Below, piece after piece: positions 35,672-43,935 of a DNA stretch of 64,000 bases. The notes below the pieces were generated by a model. That model had not been told where the DNA came from and made no database searches. It was given only the letters and a program-made list of their open reading frames with translations. The stretch is from Atopobium minutum (GTDB lineage Bacteria; Actinomycetota; Coriobacteriia; Coriobacteriales; Atopobiaceae). The stretch lies in NCBI GenBank assembly GCA_900105895.1, contig FNSH01000001.1, positions 930,001 to 994,000 on the forward strand. Reading direction: 5' to 3'. Position numbers and translations under genes: made by a program. Within the stretch, counting starts at the first letter, position 1. Each line of letters begins with the position of its first letter.

Positions 35672-36081
35672 CGGCGGCTGACCCTCATAATCGTGTCACC
35701 AATCTGCACTTCATCGCTGTCGCGCAAGGTAACCGGCTGTGTGATGGGATGACCGTTTACATACGTACCGTTGGTGGAGCCCAAATCCTCCGCCACCAAG
35801 GCGGGGCCTTGGATGGTAAAACGCGCATGCGTGGAAGAAACATAGGGTTCAGCAATGGTGATATCGGATGATTGTGAGCGTCCCACTACAACAGGGCCTA
35901 AAACGTCTACGTGCAAACCGCGCAACTGCTTAGGGCCTTTCTCGACATCAATACACCAAATAGCGGCATCACGGCGTTGTCCACGTACGAGCCCAACGCC
36001 TGTGTGAGCTACGAACGATAAAAAGATATAGAGCAGGACAACAAGAAGAATGCGTCCGGCAAACAGGACGAGGTCAATCAT
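35668..36081 (-). CDS. fhaB: FHA-domain membrane protein FhaB
   Basis: A 137-residue protein with an N-terminal membrane span (ILLVVLLYIFLSFVAHTGVGLV) and a C-terminal FHA domain that binds phosphothreonine: VVVGRSQSSDI, PYVSSTHARF, DLGSTNGTYVNG. In mycobacteria FhaB/FipA links the kinases to the division machinery. Position between fhaA and pstP is conserved. It overlaps both neighbours slightly, so the whole cluster is probably one transcript. Confidence 0.93.
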   Translation of the reverse strand: MIDLVLFAGRILLVVLLYIFLSFVAHTGVGLVRGQRRDAAIWCIDVEKGPKQLRGLHVDVLGPVVVGRSQSSDITIAEPYVSSTHARFTIQGPALVAEDLGSTNGTYVNGHPITQPVTLRDSDEVQIGDTIMRVSRR

Positions 36082-37268
36082 TAGTCCTCCCTGAATTCAA
36101 GTGTGGTAAGACCAAAGGTAACCATATCACCACTGCGCAGAATGCATTCATCAATGTCCACATCGTTAACCTGTGTTCCGTTGGTGGAATTAAGGTCTCG
36201 TATGTGCCAAGAAACTCCATCAAAGCTAATTTGGGCATGGCTGCGCGAAACATTGGGGTCATGCAACACAATGTTTGCGCTCGCGCGCTCGCGGCCCACA
36301 ATGACACCGCTCGCATCTACAGGATACGTTTTGCCAGAGATGCGGTTGATAAACAGTGCCTGGATAGTGCGGGTTTGAGTTGTGGACACATGACGAGAGC
36401 GAGAATTTACGAGAGGCACGTTACGGCGTACCGTTTTAGGCATCTCGGTACCAGCGGCTTGTGCGGGAGCGGGGTTGGCTTGAGCAACAGAGGCATCGGC
36501 CTGAGCAGCAGAGGCAGCAACGGAGGCGCCGGCTTGTGCAGCAGCTGCACCTGCAGCGATGTTTGCGGCCATATCTGCAGAGGCAGCACGAGCTGCCGCG
36601 GCAGACGTCTTAGGAATGATTGGCGTTGGCGTGGGCATGGGTACCGAAGGGAAGCTGGTGTTTAGCACCACGGGATTGTTTGTCTCACTTGCAGGAATGA
36701 CATTGAGTCCAGCCTCAGAGTCATCCAAAGCAACGTGAGGTTTGGGATCAGGCAGGGGTTCCATCGTACGCTTTTTGTGGCTGTGGTTTTGCGCGCGAGA
36801 AGGCTGCTGTGCATTGGCGGCAGGGACGCTGTTTGCTGCGTTTGTCATGAACTTATCGCTTAGGAACTCAGCTTCTTCCATACGAAGGCGTTCCAAAACA
36901 TCGGCCTCTACGTTTTCTGCAAAAACAGAGTACTTGCCACGCCGCAAGTTTGGGTCCACCATAAAGCGAACCACCGGAGTTCCCACGAGTGTCAGATTTT
37001 TTTGAGTGGCGTGAGCTTCCAGCAGTTGAGACAGCTCGGTTGAGATGGAGCTATAAAAGGGGCGCATCTGCAGGTCATCATCTGCAGAAACCAAAATGGT
37101 AATAAGAGCGGGAGCGGTGTCCACATCATTAATTACTAAGGTTTCATTTTTGAGCTCGCGCAAGGTTTTTTTGGCCAGTTTCTTAAAGGAAAATGGGGCG
37201 ACCTGGCCCTCTGCGGACGCGCCAAAAATGCTCGCGATGCGCGATTCAAAGGTATTTAGAAAGTTCAT
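36081..37268 (-). CDS. fhaA: FHA-domain protein FhaA with DUF3662
   Basis: A 395-residue cytoplasmic protein. The N-terminal DUF3662 domain is about residues 1-130 (FESRIASIFG, LRRGKYSVFAENVEADVLERL), followed by a Pro/Ala-rich linker with AAAQAGASVAASAAQADASV-type repeats, and a C-terminal FHA domain (GVIVGRERASANIVL, VSRSHAQISF, LNSTNGTQVN). FhaA homologues bind the phosphorylated pseudokinase MviN/MurJ to restrain wall synthesis in mycobacteria. Its start coincides with the stop of the membrane kinase upstream. Confidence 0.93.
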   Translation of the reverse strand: MNFLNTFESRIASIFGASAEGQVAPFSFKKLAKKTLRELKNETLVINDVDTAPALITILVSADDDLQMRPFYSSISTELSQLLEAHATQKNLTLVGTPVVRFMVDPNLRRGKYSVFAENVEADVLERLRMEEAEFLSDKFMTNAANSVPAANAQQPSRAQNHSHKKRTMEPLPDPKPHVALDDSEAGLNVIPASETNNPVVLNTSFPSVPMPTPTPIIPKTSAAAARAASADMAANIAAGAAAAQAGASVAASAAQADASVAQANPAPAQAAGTEMPKTVRRNVPLVNSRSRHVSTTQTRTIQALFINRISGKTYPVDASGVIVGRERASANIVLHDPNVSRSHAQISFDGVSWHIRDLNSTNGTQVNDVDIDECILRSGDMVTFGLTTLEFRED

Positions 37269-39040
37269 TACTCAACCTCCAGCGGGGTGCCGGGCGTTTG
37301 GAAAATTACAGTAATCAAGCACGATAATCCAAACAAGATTACCGCAACAAGCATGCTTAACATAGGGGGAGCGGACCATATACCGCCATTCTCCACCCGG
37401 ATACGAACAAACAGAGTGAAAAAAACCAGAAGCAGACCAACGGTATGCCCCAAAATGCCAAAGAGTTTGCCGCCTCTATGTACAAGGATGGAGGCAATTC
37501 CTGCGGCCAGACTAAAGCCGAGCAACTCTAAGAGCGCCGTGGGATGCCAGGTCCAGCGCTGGATGAGAAGCCCTACGCTGTCCAGAGAAAGGCCGCTTAT
37601 GTGGGCAACGGCTGTATATTGCGAGAAAATCCAGCCTACGCAGGCAGTACTCGTGGCATGGAGGGGACTTAAGTAGGTGGCGCCAAGGTTTACGCTCGCA
37701 AATCCCGTAGAAAAAACACTGGGCATAAGCAGGGCAAGACTTGCAGTGCCATGTTTTCTTCCAGTGCAAATCCACCAAGCTGCAGGGATGACTAGAGCTA
37801 TGAGGGCTAAGCCAAAGGTGGTATAGCTCAGTGCGCTACTTGCGGTGCACAGAGCAGCAAAGCAGAGGGCAAGCAGTAAAGCTGAGCCAAAGTTTGGCAG
37901 TGCAGCACTCAAACCAGTTACCACACAAACAAGTACGAGCTCGATGTTTTTGTCGGCAAGTCCCAAAAACGGTACTGCGAATTGTGCTGTTTGGTAGCTG
38001 AGGGCTGCGATAGTGGTGCGCACTAATACAGGAGCAAGCCAAGGAACGCGCTCCGGTAGGGTGAGCGGTCTACCATGCATTACGGCGCCGGGCTGCTCAT
38101 CGTTGGTCACCTGACTGAGAAGCTCCGCCAAAGAAGCTTTGCCGGCTGTGGTATTACCAAGCATCTCTATAACAGCGCTAACAAACGCTTTGATGGATGA
38201 AGTACGGTTTGTAACATCTGCAGCTAGAGCCTGTGCAAACTCATCGTATAGCTGGGGTCCAAAGTCTAAACGCAGTTGTGCCAAGTACTCCTCTGCACCC
38301 TTGTAAATGAGCTTGGATGAAGTTTCTGCCGTGGGAGCTAAAAAGGGGTTTGTGCCCGTGAGCGCCTGTACCAAACAGACAACTAGCGAAAACAGATCAC
38401 AGCGCTCATCCACCAGCGCGCCTTCAATTTGTTCTGGCGGCATGTAGCCAATAGTTCCGCCGCGGGCATCACCATATCCGGCTGCCGAAGCCAGTGTTGC
38501 CATACCAAAATCTGCAAGCTTGGGGGTGCCTGCATGATCAAACATGATATTTGCTGGCTTAATATCCAGGTGCAATACGCCGTTTTCATGTGCAAAAGCC
38601 AAGGCAGACGCTATGCCGTCCAGCATATGTGCGCATTCATCTCCCGTAAGAGTACCGCCTTCTACGCGGGCGAGAAGCTCAGCGAGGTTGACGCCATCCA
38701 CATACTCCATAACAAGGTAGGCATAGTTACCGTCCCATTCAAAGTCGTACATGGTCACAATATTGGGATGAGCCAGCATGCTTGCAGTGCGCGCTTCCAT
38801 AAGTGCTTCTTGCATGGTTGAGGTAGAGACGTGTGGGCTTTGTTCCGTAGAAAGGGGCAGGCACTTGATGGCAACTCTCCGCTGAAGGCGGGTGTCCCAA
38901 CAAATTTCTACCTTGCCAAAACCGCCGTTTGTTCTCGTCTCCAAAATTCGATAGCGACCAAGCAAGAGTTCAGGGGTGGTATTTGGAGATTCAAGCGCAG
39001 TGCGGCGCAAAACAGTATTGGTATACGATTGATCGTGCAC
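37268..39040 (-). CDS. Multi-span membrane Ser/Thr kinase, non-RD type
   Basis: A 590-residue protein, first gene of the leftward cluster. Residues about 28-290 form a Ser/Thr kinase with NGGFGKVE, VAIKCLP, catalytic loop HLDIKPANI (Leu replaces Arg of HRD), DFGMAT and GTIGYMPPEQ. The C-terminal half (about 325-585) has some eight hydrophobic segments and no PASTA repeats. Catalytic Lys, Asp and Asn are present, so activity is likely. In mycobacteria this cluster has PknA and PknB; this protein takes the place of a second kinase but with different architecture. Confidence 0.85.
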   Translation of the reverse strand: MHDQSYTNTVLRRTALESPNTTPELLLGRYRILETRTNGGFGKVEICWDTRLQRRVAIKCLPLSTEQSPHVSTSTMQEALMEARTASMLAHPNIVTMYDFEWDGNYAYLVMEYVDGVNLAELLARVEGGTLTGDECAHMLDGIASALAFAHENGVLHLDIKPANIMFDHAGTPKLADFGMATLASAAGYGDARGGTIGYMPPEQIEGALVDERCDLFSLVVCLVQALTGTNPFLAPTAETSSKLIYKGAEEYLAQLRLDFGPQLYDEFAQALAADVTNRTSSIKAFVSAVIEMLGNTTAGKASLAELLSQVTNDEQPGAVMHGRPLTLPERVPWLAPVLVRTTIAALSYQTAQFAVPFLGLADKNIELVLVCVVTGLSAALPNFGSALLLALCFAALCTASSALSYTTFGLALIALVIPAAWWICTGRKHGTASLALLMPSVFSTGFASVNLGATYLSPLHATSTACVGWIFSQYTAVAHISGLSLDSVGLLIQRWTWHPTALLELLGFSLAAGIASILVHRGGKLFGILGHTVGLLLVFFTLFVRIRVENGGIWSAPPMLSMLVAVILFGLSCLITVIFQTPGTPLEVE

Positions 39041-39105
39041 GGCGCCTCCTTGTTTGTTTTAGCTGCGGTTGTGTCGTGTTTTCTAAAATATTTTACCCTT
39101 ATAGC

Positions 39106-39135
39106 TTGCTATGTGGCAAAATTTCGGTGTAAAAT
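39106..39135 (+). promoter_or_regulatory. Promoter of tRNA-Leu
   Basis: TTGCTA (39106-39111) and TAAAAT (39130-39135) with an 18-base spacer, 11 bases upstream of the tRNA. Confidence 0.5.
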
Positions 39136-39146
39136 CACCTCTGCAT

Positions 39147-39233
39147 GCGGGCGTGGCGGAATTGGCAGACGCGTACGCTTCAGGTGCGTATGGGAGCAAT
39201 CTCGTGAAGGTTCAAGTCCTTTCGCCCGCACCA
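39147..39233 (+). tRNA. tRNA-Leu (anticodon CAG)
   Basis: Acceptor GCGGGCG pairs with CGCCCGC. The anticodon loop TTCAGGT gives CAG (CTG codon). A class II variable arm (TGGGAGCAATCTCGTG) and T-arm GGTTCAAGTCC fit leucine. CCA is encoded. Confidence 0.96.
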
Positions 39234-39244
39234 TATGTCAAAAT

Positions 39245-39270
39245 ACCTCTGGGCAACCGGAGGTTTTTTA
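39245..39270 (+). terminator. Terminator of tRNA-Leu
   Basis: ACCTCTGG pairs with CCGGAGGT (one G-U) around GCAA, followed by TTTTTTATT. Confidence 0.88.
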
Positions 39271-39428
39271 TTAGCATTATGAATATTTAAGCGCGTGTAT
39301 TCATTCTTGCGCATTTCAAATCCTTCTCTATAAGCTTTTTATCGATGTATATGGTCGCGCAGCGCACTTATCGGCAGTACAATAAGCTGTCGATACAACA
39401 AACGCTTTGAGCGCGAAGAGGGTACAAC

Positions 39429-41059
39429 ATGAAGCACGGCTACGAGGTACTCGCAGATCCATTTCTTAATAAGGGTACGGCTTTTGATGAGCAAGAGCGT
39501 AATACCCTGGGACTTGTTGGACTTTTGCCTCTCCAGATCCAGACCATAGACCAGCAGGCTGAGCTTGCCTATCAGGCATATAAGGCGTGTGAGTCTGAGC
39601 TTGCTGCTCGTCATTATTTGATGAATCTTTTTAGCAAAAATCGTACGCTCTTTTATTACCTCTTTAGCCAGCATGTGGAAGAGTTCATGCCCGTGGTCTA
39701 TGACCCCACTATCGCAATTGATATTGAGAAGTATGGACAAAGTTTCATGGATCCCCAGCAGGCGGCTTATCTCACGCTTGATACTCCCAATATTGAGGAC
39801 GTGCTGCGTCGCGCTGCGGACGGTCGCGAGATTGACTTGGTGGTAGTCACCGATGCAGGGGCCATTCTTGGAATTGGTGACTGGGGAACCAATGGTGTTG
39901 AAATCTCCGTTGGCAAGCTTATGGTTTATACCGCTGCAGCTGGTATAGACCCGGCCCGCGTTCTTCCGGTAGTGCTTGATGCAGGAACTGACCGTGAGAG
40001 CCTGCTCAATGATCCTCTCTATTTGGGGGTTCACAAAAAGCGGGAACATGGCCAGCCTTATTATGATTTTGTCGATCGTTTTGTACGTGCTGCCGAGAAG
40101 GTATTTGGCTACTTCTACCTGCACTTTGAAGATTTTGGTAGAGACCATGCGGCTCGTATTCTGGACCAGTATAGTAACAAGCACCCAACGTTTAATGATG
40201 ACATTGAAGGTACGGGCATTATTAGCCTGCAGGCATCTTAGGCGCACTGGAGATCTCTGGCGAGAAACTCACCGATCAAACCTATCTGTGCTATGGCGCA
40301 GGGACAGCAGGTGTAGGTATTGCAAACCGTATTTTGTCTGAGTATATTGACCAAGGCATGTCTGAGACAGAGGCTCGCAAGAAGTTTTACCTTGTGGACC
40401 GCCAAGGCCTCTTGTTTGATGATGACGATACCCTAACCCTCGAGCAAAAGCCATTTGCACGCGCTCGTTCTGAGTTTGAAAATGCGGATGAGCTCACCAA
40501 TCTTGAGGCTGTGGTCAAGGCTGTACATCCCGGTATTATGATTGGAACCTCTACAGTTCACGGTGCCTTTACCGAATCCGTGGTGAGAGAAATGGCGGCT
40601 CACACCCAGCGCCCCATTATCTTTCCGCTGAGTAACCCCACTAAGCTTGCCGAAGCAACGGCAGAAGACCTTATCACCTGGACAGAGGGCCGAGCATTAG
40701 TAGCAACGGGCATTCCTTCGGATCCCGTTGAGTATCAGGGCGTGCGCTACGAGATTGGCCAGGCTAATAATGCGTTAATCTATCCGGGTCTTGGGTTGGG
40801 TGTTCTTGTGTCGCAGGCTCGTCTGTTAACTGACGGCATGATCTCCCAGGCGGCACACTCCTTGGGCGGTCTTGTTGATACCACAAAATCCGGTGCTGCA
40901 ACGATTCCTCCTGTTTCACTCTTGACGCAATTCTCCAACACGGTTGCAGAGGCGGTTGCGCAAGAGGCGCTTGCCGAGAAGCTCAATGGGGTAGAGCTGG
41001 AAGATGTTGCTGCTGCCGTGGCAGCGTATCGCTGGGAGCCTAAGTATCAAAAGCAGTAA
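39429..41059 (+). pseudogene. Malolactic/NAD-malic enzyme, one-base frameshift
   Basis: Two frames together encode about 543 residues of the malic-enzyme family, closest in my recollection to malolactic enzyme MleS (NAD- and Mn-dependent L-malate to L-lactate plus CO2). The first frame has ADPFLNKGTAF, EFMPVVYDPTI, VVVTDAGAILGIGDWG, HFEDFGRDHA and [13 protein letters not shown]. The second frame, from about 40230, reads [17 protein letters not shown], then the NAD site [24 protein letters not shown] and [12 protein letters not shown]. The break is at CTGCAGG near 40227-40233; one extra G (CTGGCAGG) restores ISLAGILGAL. Malolactic versus malic activity cannot be told apart by eye. Confidence 0.83.
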
Positions 41060-41156
41060 TCCTCAGTCAGCCAGAATTGTGCAGGAAGAATTTTGCGGCT
41101 AGATTTTTTGCGTCAAGGACTTTGTCCTATAAGCAAGAATTTTGTACTGCGCTGTA

Positions 41157-41192
41157 AAACAGCGGATGAAAGTCACCTTTCATCCGCTGTTT
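41157..41192. terminator. Bidirectional terminator
   Basis: A perfect 16-bp stem (AAACAGCGGATGAAAG with CTTTCATCCGCTGTTT) with loop TCAC, between convergent genes. Confidence 0.9.
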
Positions 41193-41209
41193 GTCTCCAT
41201 ACGTATCTG

Positions 41210-41431
41210 CTACTTGGTTTTCTCGTCAGAGTCTGTGTCAGACGTAGAATCATCAAAAAGGCTCCAGCCCGCGTCGTCATCGGAGCGCTCGTGGTTGTAA
41301 TAGCGTTTGCGACCGCGCTTTTCAGAAACGAAGGCCACAACTGAAAAAATAACAACGCTAGCAGCCAACAGACATGCCACGCCGGGACGTGTATGAAAAA
41401 GCCAATTAAGAATATCGCCAATGGCAGCCAT
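41210..41431 (-). CDS. Small single-span membrane protein
   Basis: A 73-residue protein with one membrane span (VACLLAASVVIFSVVAFV, about 18-35), a basic stretch (EKRGRKRYY) marking the cytoplasmic side and a Ser/Asp-rich acidic tail (DDSTSDTDSDEK). GAGGGG lies before the ATG. It is divergent from serS with 107 bases between. No function is recognised. Confidence 0.65.
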   Translation of the reverse strand: MAAIGDILNWLFHTRPGVACLLAASVVIFSVVAFVSEKRGRKRYYNHERSDDDAGWSLFDDSTSDTDSDEKTK

Positions 41432-41538
41432 GTGGAATGCCCCTCAATGCTTTTGAAGCCTCGCTTTGTAAGATGACATACAAGTATATACTTTAACCAT
41501 CTATGATTCATTGATTTTTAAGCGAGAGAGGCCTGTTG

Positions 41539-42822
41539 ATGCTCGACATTAAGTTTGTACGAGAAAACCCCGATGCCGTGGATAAAGCCTGTGAGTCAAG
41601 GCAAAACGCGCATTGGGACTGTGAGCGTTTTTTTGAGTTGGACGAGCAGCGCCGCGCAACCATTGCTGAGGTAGAGCAGCTGCAGGCTGAGCGCAATGCC
41701 ATTTCCAAGCAAATTGGCCAGCTCATGCGCGAGGGCAAAAAGGATGAGGCCGAGGCAGCAAAGTCTCAGGTGTCTGCTAACAAAGACCGCATTGCTCAGC
41801 TTGACGAGAAGCGCGGCTCTGTAGAGGATGAGCTCTTTGCTCTGGTGGCAGCCATTCCTAACATTCCTGATGAGAGCGTTCCCTACGGTAAGGATGACTC
41901 AGACAACCCCGAGGTTCGCCGCTGGGGAACTCCTCGTGAGTTTGATTTTGAGCCTCAAGCACACTGGGATCTCGGTCCTGCTACGGGCATGATTGATTTT
42001 GATCGCGGCGTAAAGCTTGCAGGTACTCGTTTTTATCTGCTGGGTGGCATGGGTGCTCGTATGGAGCGTGCGCTTATCAACTTCTTTATTGATATGCATC
42101 TTAAGGCAGGTTTTAAAGAGTGGTGGACTCCCGTCATTACCAATCATGATTCTTTGTTTGGTACGGGACAGCTCCCCAAGTTTGATGAGGATCTCTACCA
42201 TGTAGAGCCTAATTTGTACCTGATTCCTACGGCAGAGGTTCAGCTTACCAATATCCATCGTGATGAGATTTTGGATGCTTCTCAGCTGCCCTTGATGTAC
42301 ACCGCCTTTACCCCTTGTTTCCGTGAGGAAGCAGGTTCTGCTGGTCGCGATACGCGCGGCATCATTCGCGTTCACCAGTTTGATAAGGTAGAGATGGTTA
42401 AGTTTGCCAAGCCTGAGGACTCCATGAATCAGCTTGAGTCCATGGTGACCGAAGCAGAAGCCATCCTACAGGCCTTAGGTCTTCCTTATCATGTTGTAAC
42501 TTTGTGCACGGGCGACATTGGTTTCTCGGCACGCAAGTGCTACGACATTGAAGTATGGCTGCCTAGCTACAATGCGTACAAGGAGATCTCTTCCTGCTCT
42601 AACTGCTGGGACTTCCAGGCGCGTCGCGCTAATATTCGCTACAAGGATCCCTCTGAGTTTAAGGGAACCCGTCTGGTTCACACCCTTAATGGCTCTGGCC
42701 TTGCGGTTGGTCGTTGCATGGCTGCCATTATGGAGAACTATCAAAATGCGGACGGGTCTATTACTATTCCCGAGGCGCTTCGTCCTTATATGGGTGGTAT
42801 CGAGAAGATCATGCCTGAATAG
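41539..42822 (+). CDS. serS: Seryl-tRNA synthetase
   Basis: A 427-residue class II aminoacyl-tRNA synthetase that charges tRNA-Ser. The N-terminal coiled-coil arm (residues about 28-100, AEVEQLQAERNAISKQIGQL) grips the tRNA variable arm. Motif 2 is FREEAGSAGRDTRGIIRVHQF (FREEAG...RGIIRVHQF) and motif 3 lies around GSGLAVGRCMAAIMENYQ. ATG 41539 follows GAGAGAGG; an upstream TTG at 41536 is in frame but unneeded. It is monocistronic. Confidence 0.96.
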   Translation: MLDIKFVRENPDAVDKACESRQNAHWDCERFFELDEQRRATIAEVEQLQAERNAISKQIGQLMREGKKDEAEAAKSQVSANKDRIAQLDEKRGSVEDELFALVAAIPNIPDESVPYGKDDSDNPEVRRWGTPREFDFEPQAHWDLGPATGMIDFDRGVKLAGTRFYLLGGMGARMERALINFFIDMHLKAGFKEWWTPVITNHDSLFGTGQLPKFDEDLYHVEPNLYLIPTAEVQLTNIHRDEILDASQLPLMYTAFTPCFREEAGSAGRDTRGIIRVHQFDKVEMVKFAKPEDSMNQLESMVTEAEAILQALGLPYHVVTLCTGDIGFSARKCYDIEVWLPSYNAYKEISSCSNCWDFQARRANIRYKDPSEFKGTRLVHTLNGSGLAVGRCMAAIMENYQNADGSITIPEALRPYMGGIEKIMPE

Positions 42823-42877
42823 GAGCAACAACCTTAACACGTTTTGCATGCTTTTTACGGGCAGTTTGTGCATTTCC

Positions 42878-42913
42878 ATCCTCATTGTTTTCTACGGTGA
42901 GGAGGGTTTTTAT
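42878..42913 (+). terminator. Possible terminator after serS
   Basis: A short TCCTCA/TGAGGA stem with a 13-base loop followed by GGGTTTTTATT. Weak stem, but the only candidate between serS and the next promoter. Confidence 0.4.
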
Positions 42914-42961
42914 TAGGCATTCATGCTTTAGGGATATTTGTGATCTGCGAGTATTTGTACT

Positions 42962-42989
42962 AGAACATATGTTCTGTATTTGCTATACT
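42962..42989 (+). promoter_or_regulatory. LexA-like palindrome over an extended -10 promoter
   Basis: AGAACATATGTTCT (42962-42975) is a perfect 14-bp palindrome whose core GAAC-N4-GTTC fits the Gram-positive LexA box. It is followed by TGCTATACT (42981-42989), an extended -10 element. The palindrome occupies the -35 and upper spacer, where a repressor would block RNA polymerase. The gene at 43025 starts 36 bases beyond the -10. Confidence 0.6.
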
Positions 42990-43024
42990 TATCTCATAAA
43001 GAGGATGGAGATAAGAGGATTGGT

Positions 43025-43339
43025 ATGGATAGGAAGCTGGAAAGTGTATCTGTAAACAGGGTTGGGGATTTAGAAATAACTGAGGAACTTTTTGGGTCGG
43101 GTGTTGTGGGCGTATATGACCGTGAGCATTATGTGCATAGTATCCGCATCCGGAAAGACAAGCTTTGCCTTGTGGCTACTGCGCTTGGGAATGAGCGCGA
43201 TGATATTGTTGAGGTGGTGTTCGGAAAGCTGCGCGATGAGGAGTATTTTCTAGCTGATCTGATGGATTTGTTGGATCATGAGGGCATCACCTATAGCTAT
43301 GCTGCTCAAATGGATGGTGTTACCCACTTTAGACCCTAG
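43025..43339 (+). CDS. Orphan 104-residue protein, possibly SOS-controlled
   Basis: A 104-residue soluble protein of no recognised family (MDRKLESVSVNRVGDLEITE..., ending DGVTHFRP). It is acidic, with no signal or membrane segment, and mixed alpha/beta in appearance. ATG 43025 follows AAGAGG; the frame is open to 42980, but that would place the promoter's -10 inside the gene. The LexA-like palindrome upstream suggests induction by DNA damage (inference). It stands alone between serS and a leftward tRNA. Confidence 0.65.
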   Translation: MDRKLESVSVNRVGDLEITEELFGSGVVGVYDREHYVHSIRIRKDKLCLVATALGNERDDIVEVVFGKLRDEEYFLADLMDLLDHEGITYSYAAQMDGVTHFRP

Positions 43340-43452
43340 AAGGCCGGTGCTGGAGCGCTCTGGGGGGATAAGAGCGAGATTGTGGTACGTTGAGGCCAGC
43401 GAAAGCCTATAAGTTTGATATAGGCTTATGGCTCCTCATAGCTTACAGCGCT

Positions 43453-43479
43453 AATAAAAAACCGGGATAAACCCGGTTT
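43453..43479 (-). terminator. Terminator of tRNA-Arg (leftward)
   Basis: AAACCGGG/CCCGGTTT hairpin with loop ATAAA; read leftward it is followed by a run of T (AATAAAAA on the + strand). Confidence 0.85.
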
Positions 43480-43490
43480 GAAATTACAAC

Positions 43491-43567
43491 TGGTGCGGCG
43501 TACAGGATTCGAACCTGTGACGTCCTGATTCGTAGTCAGGCCCTCTATCCAGCTGAGGTAACGCCGC
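43491..43567 (-). tRNA. tRNA-Arg (anticodon ACG)
   Basis: Read on the minus strand, acceptor GCGGCGT pairs with ACGCCGC. The anticodon loop CTACGAA gives ACG, the arginine tRNA normally edited to ICG. T-arm AGGTTCGAATCCT and an encoded CCA are present. Confidence 0.96.
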
Positions 43568-43582
43568 GTCTGTGTGCTTAAC

Positions 43583-43612
43583 TATATTGCCACCAGTCCT
43601 GAAAGGTGTCAA
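43583..43612 (-). promoter_or_regulatory. Promoter of tRNA-Arg
   Basis: On the minus strand a perfect TTGACA (43612-43607) is followed after 18 bases by AATATA (43588-43583), 16 bases upstream of the tRNA. Confidence 0.65.
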
Positions 43613-43853
43613 GCAAGAATTTAACTTTTTGAATATTAAACAGCATTAGGTAAATGAAAAGCTTATGCCATGGTTATAAAATGCGGGGTGAGGCATAAAG
43701 CAAACCCCCATTACCCTATTTAAGGCACCATTTGATAACTAGGCATTGCTAATCCTGACTGCTGCATTGGGTATTCCAGATTCAATACTCTGGTGCATAT
43801 ATACAGAGGTTGTCTGAGTGTTTAAAATATTTTCAGATTTAAAGCGTAAGAAA
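43613..43853. other. Intergenic stretch without a gene
   Basis: AT-rich sequence between the tRNA-Arg promoter and the terminator of the surface-protein gene. No ORF with a ribosome binding site, RNA fold or repeat of note was seen, apart from a small CCAGA/TCTGG hairpin near 43776-43793. Confidence 0.5.
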
Positions 43854-43881
43854 AGAGGCACCTACTTGTGTAGGTGCCTCT
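43854..43881 (-). terminator. Terminator of the coiled-coil surface protein gene
   Basis: A perfect 12-bp stem (AGAGGCACCTAC with GTAGGTGCCTCT) and 4-base loop; leftward it runs into TTTTC. Confidence 0.9.
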
Positions 43882-43935
43882 AACATGGAGATAAATTATA
43901 TCCTATATCCTGACTTCATGTACCTATAAGAAAAT

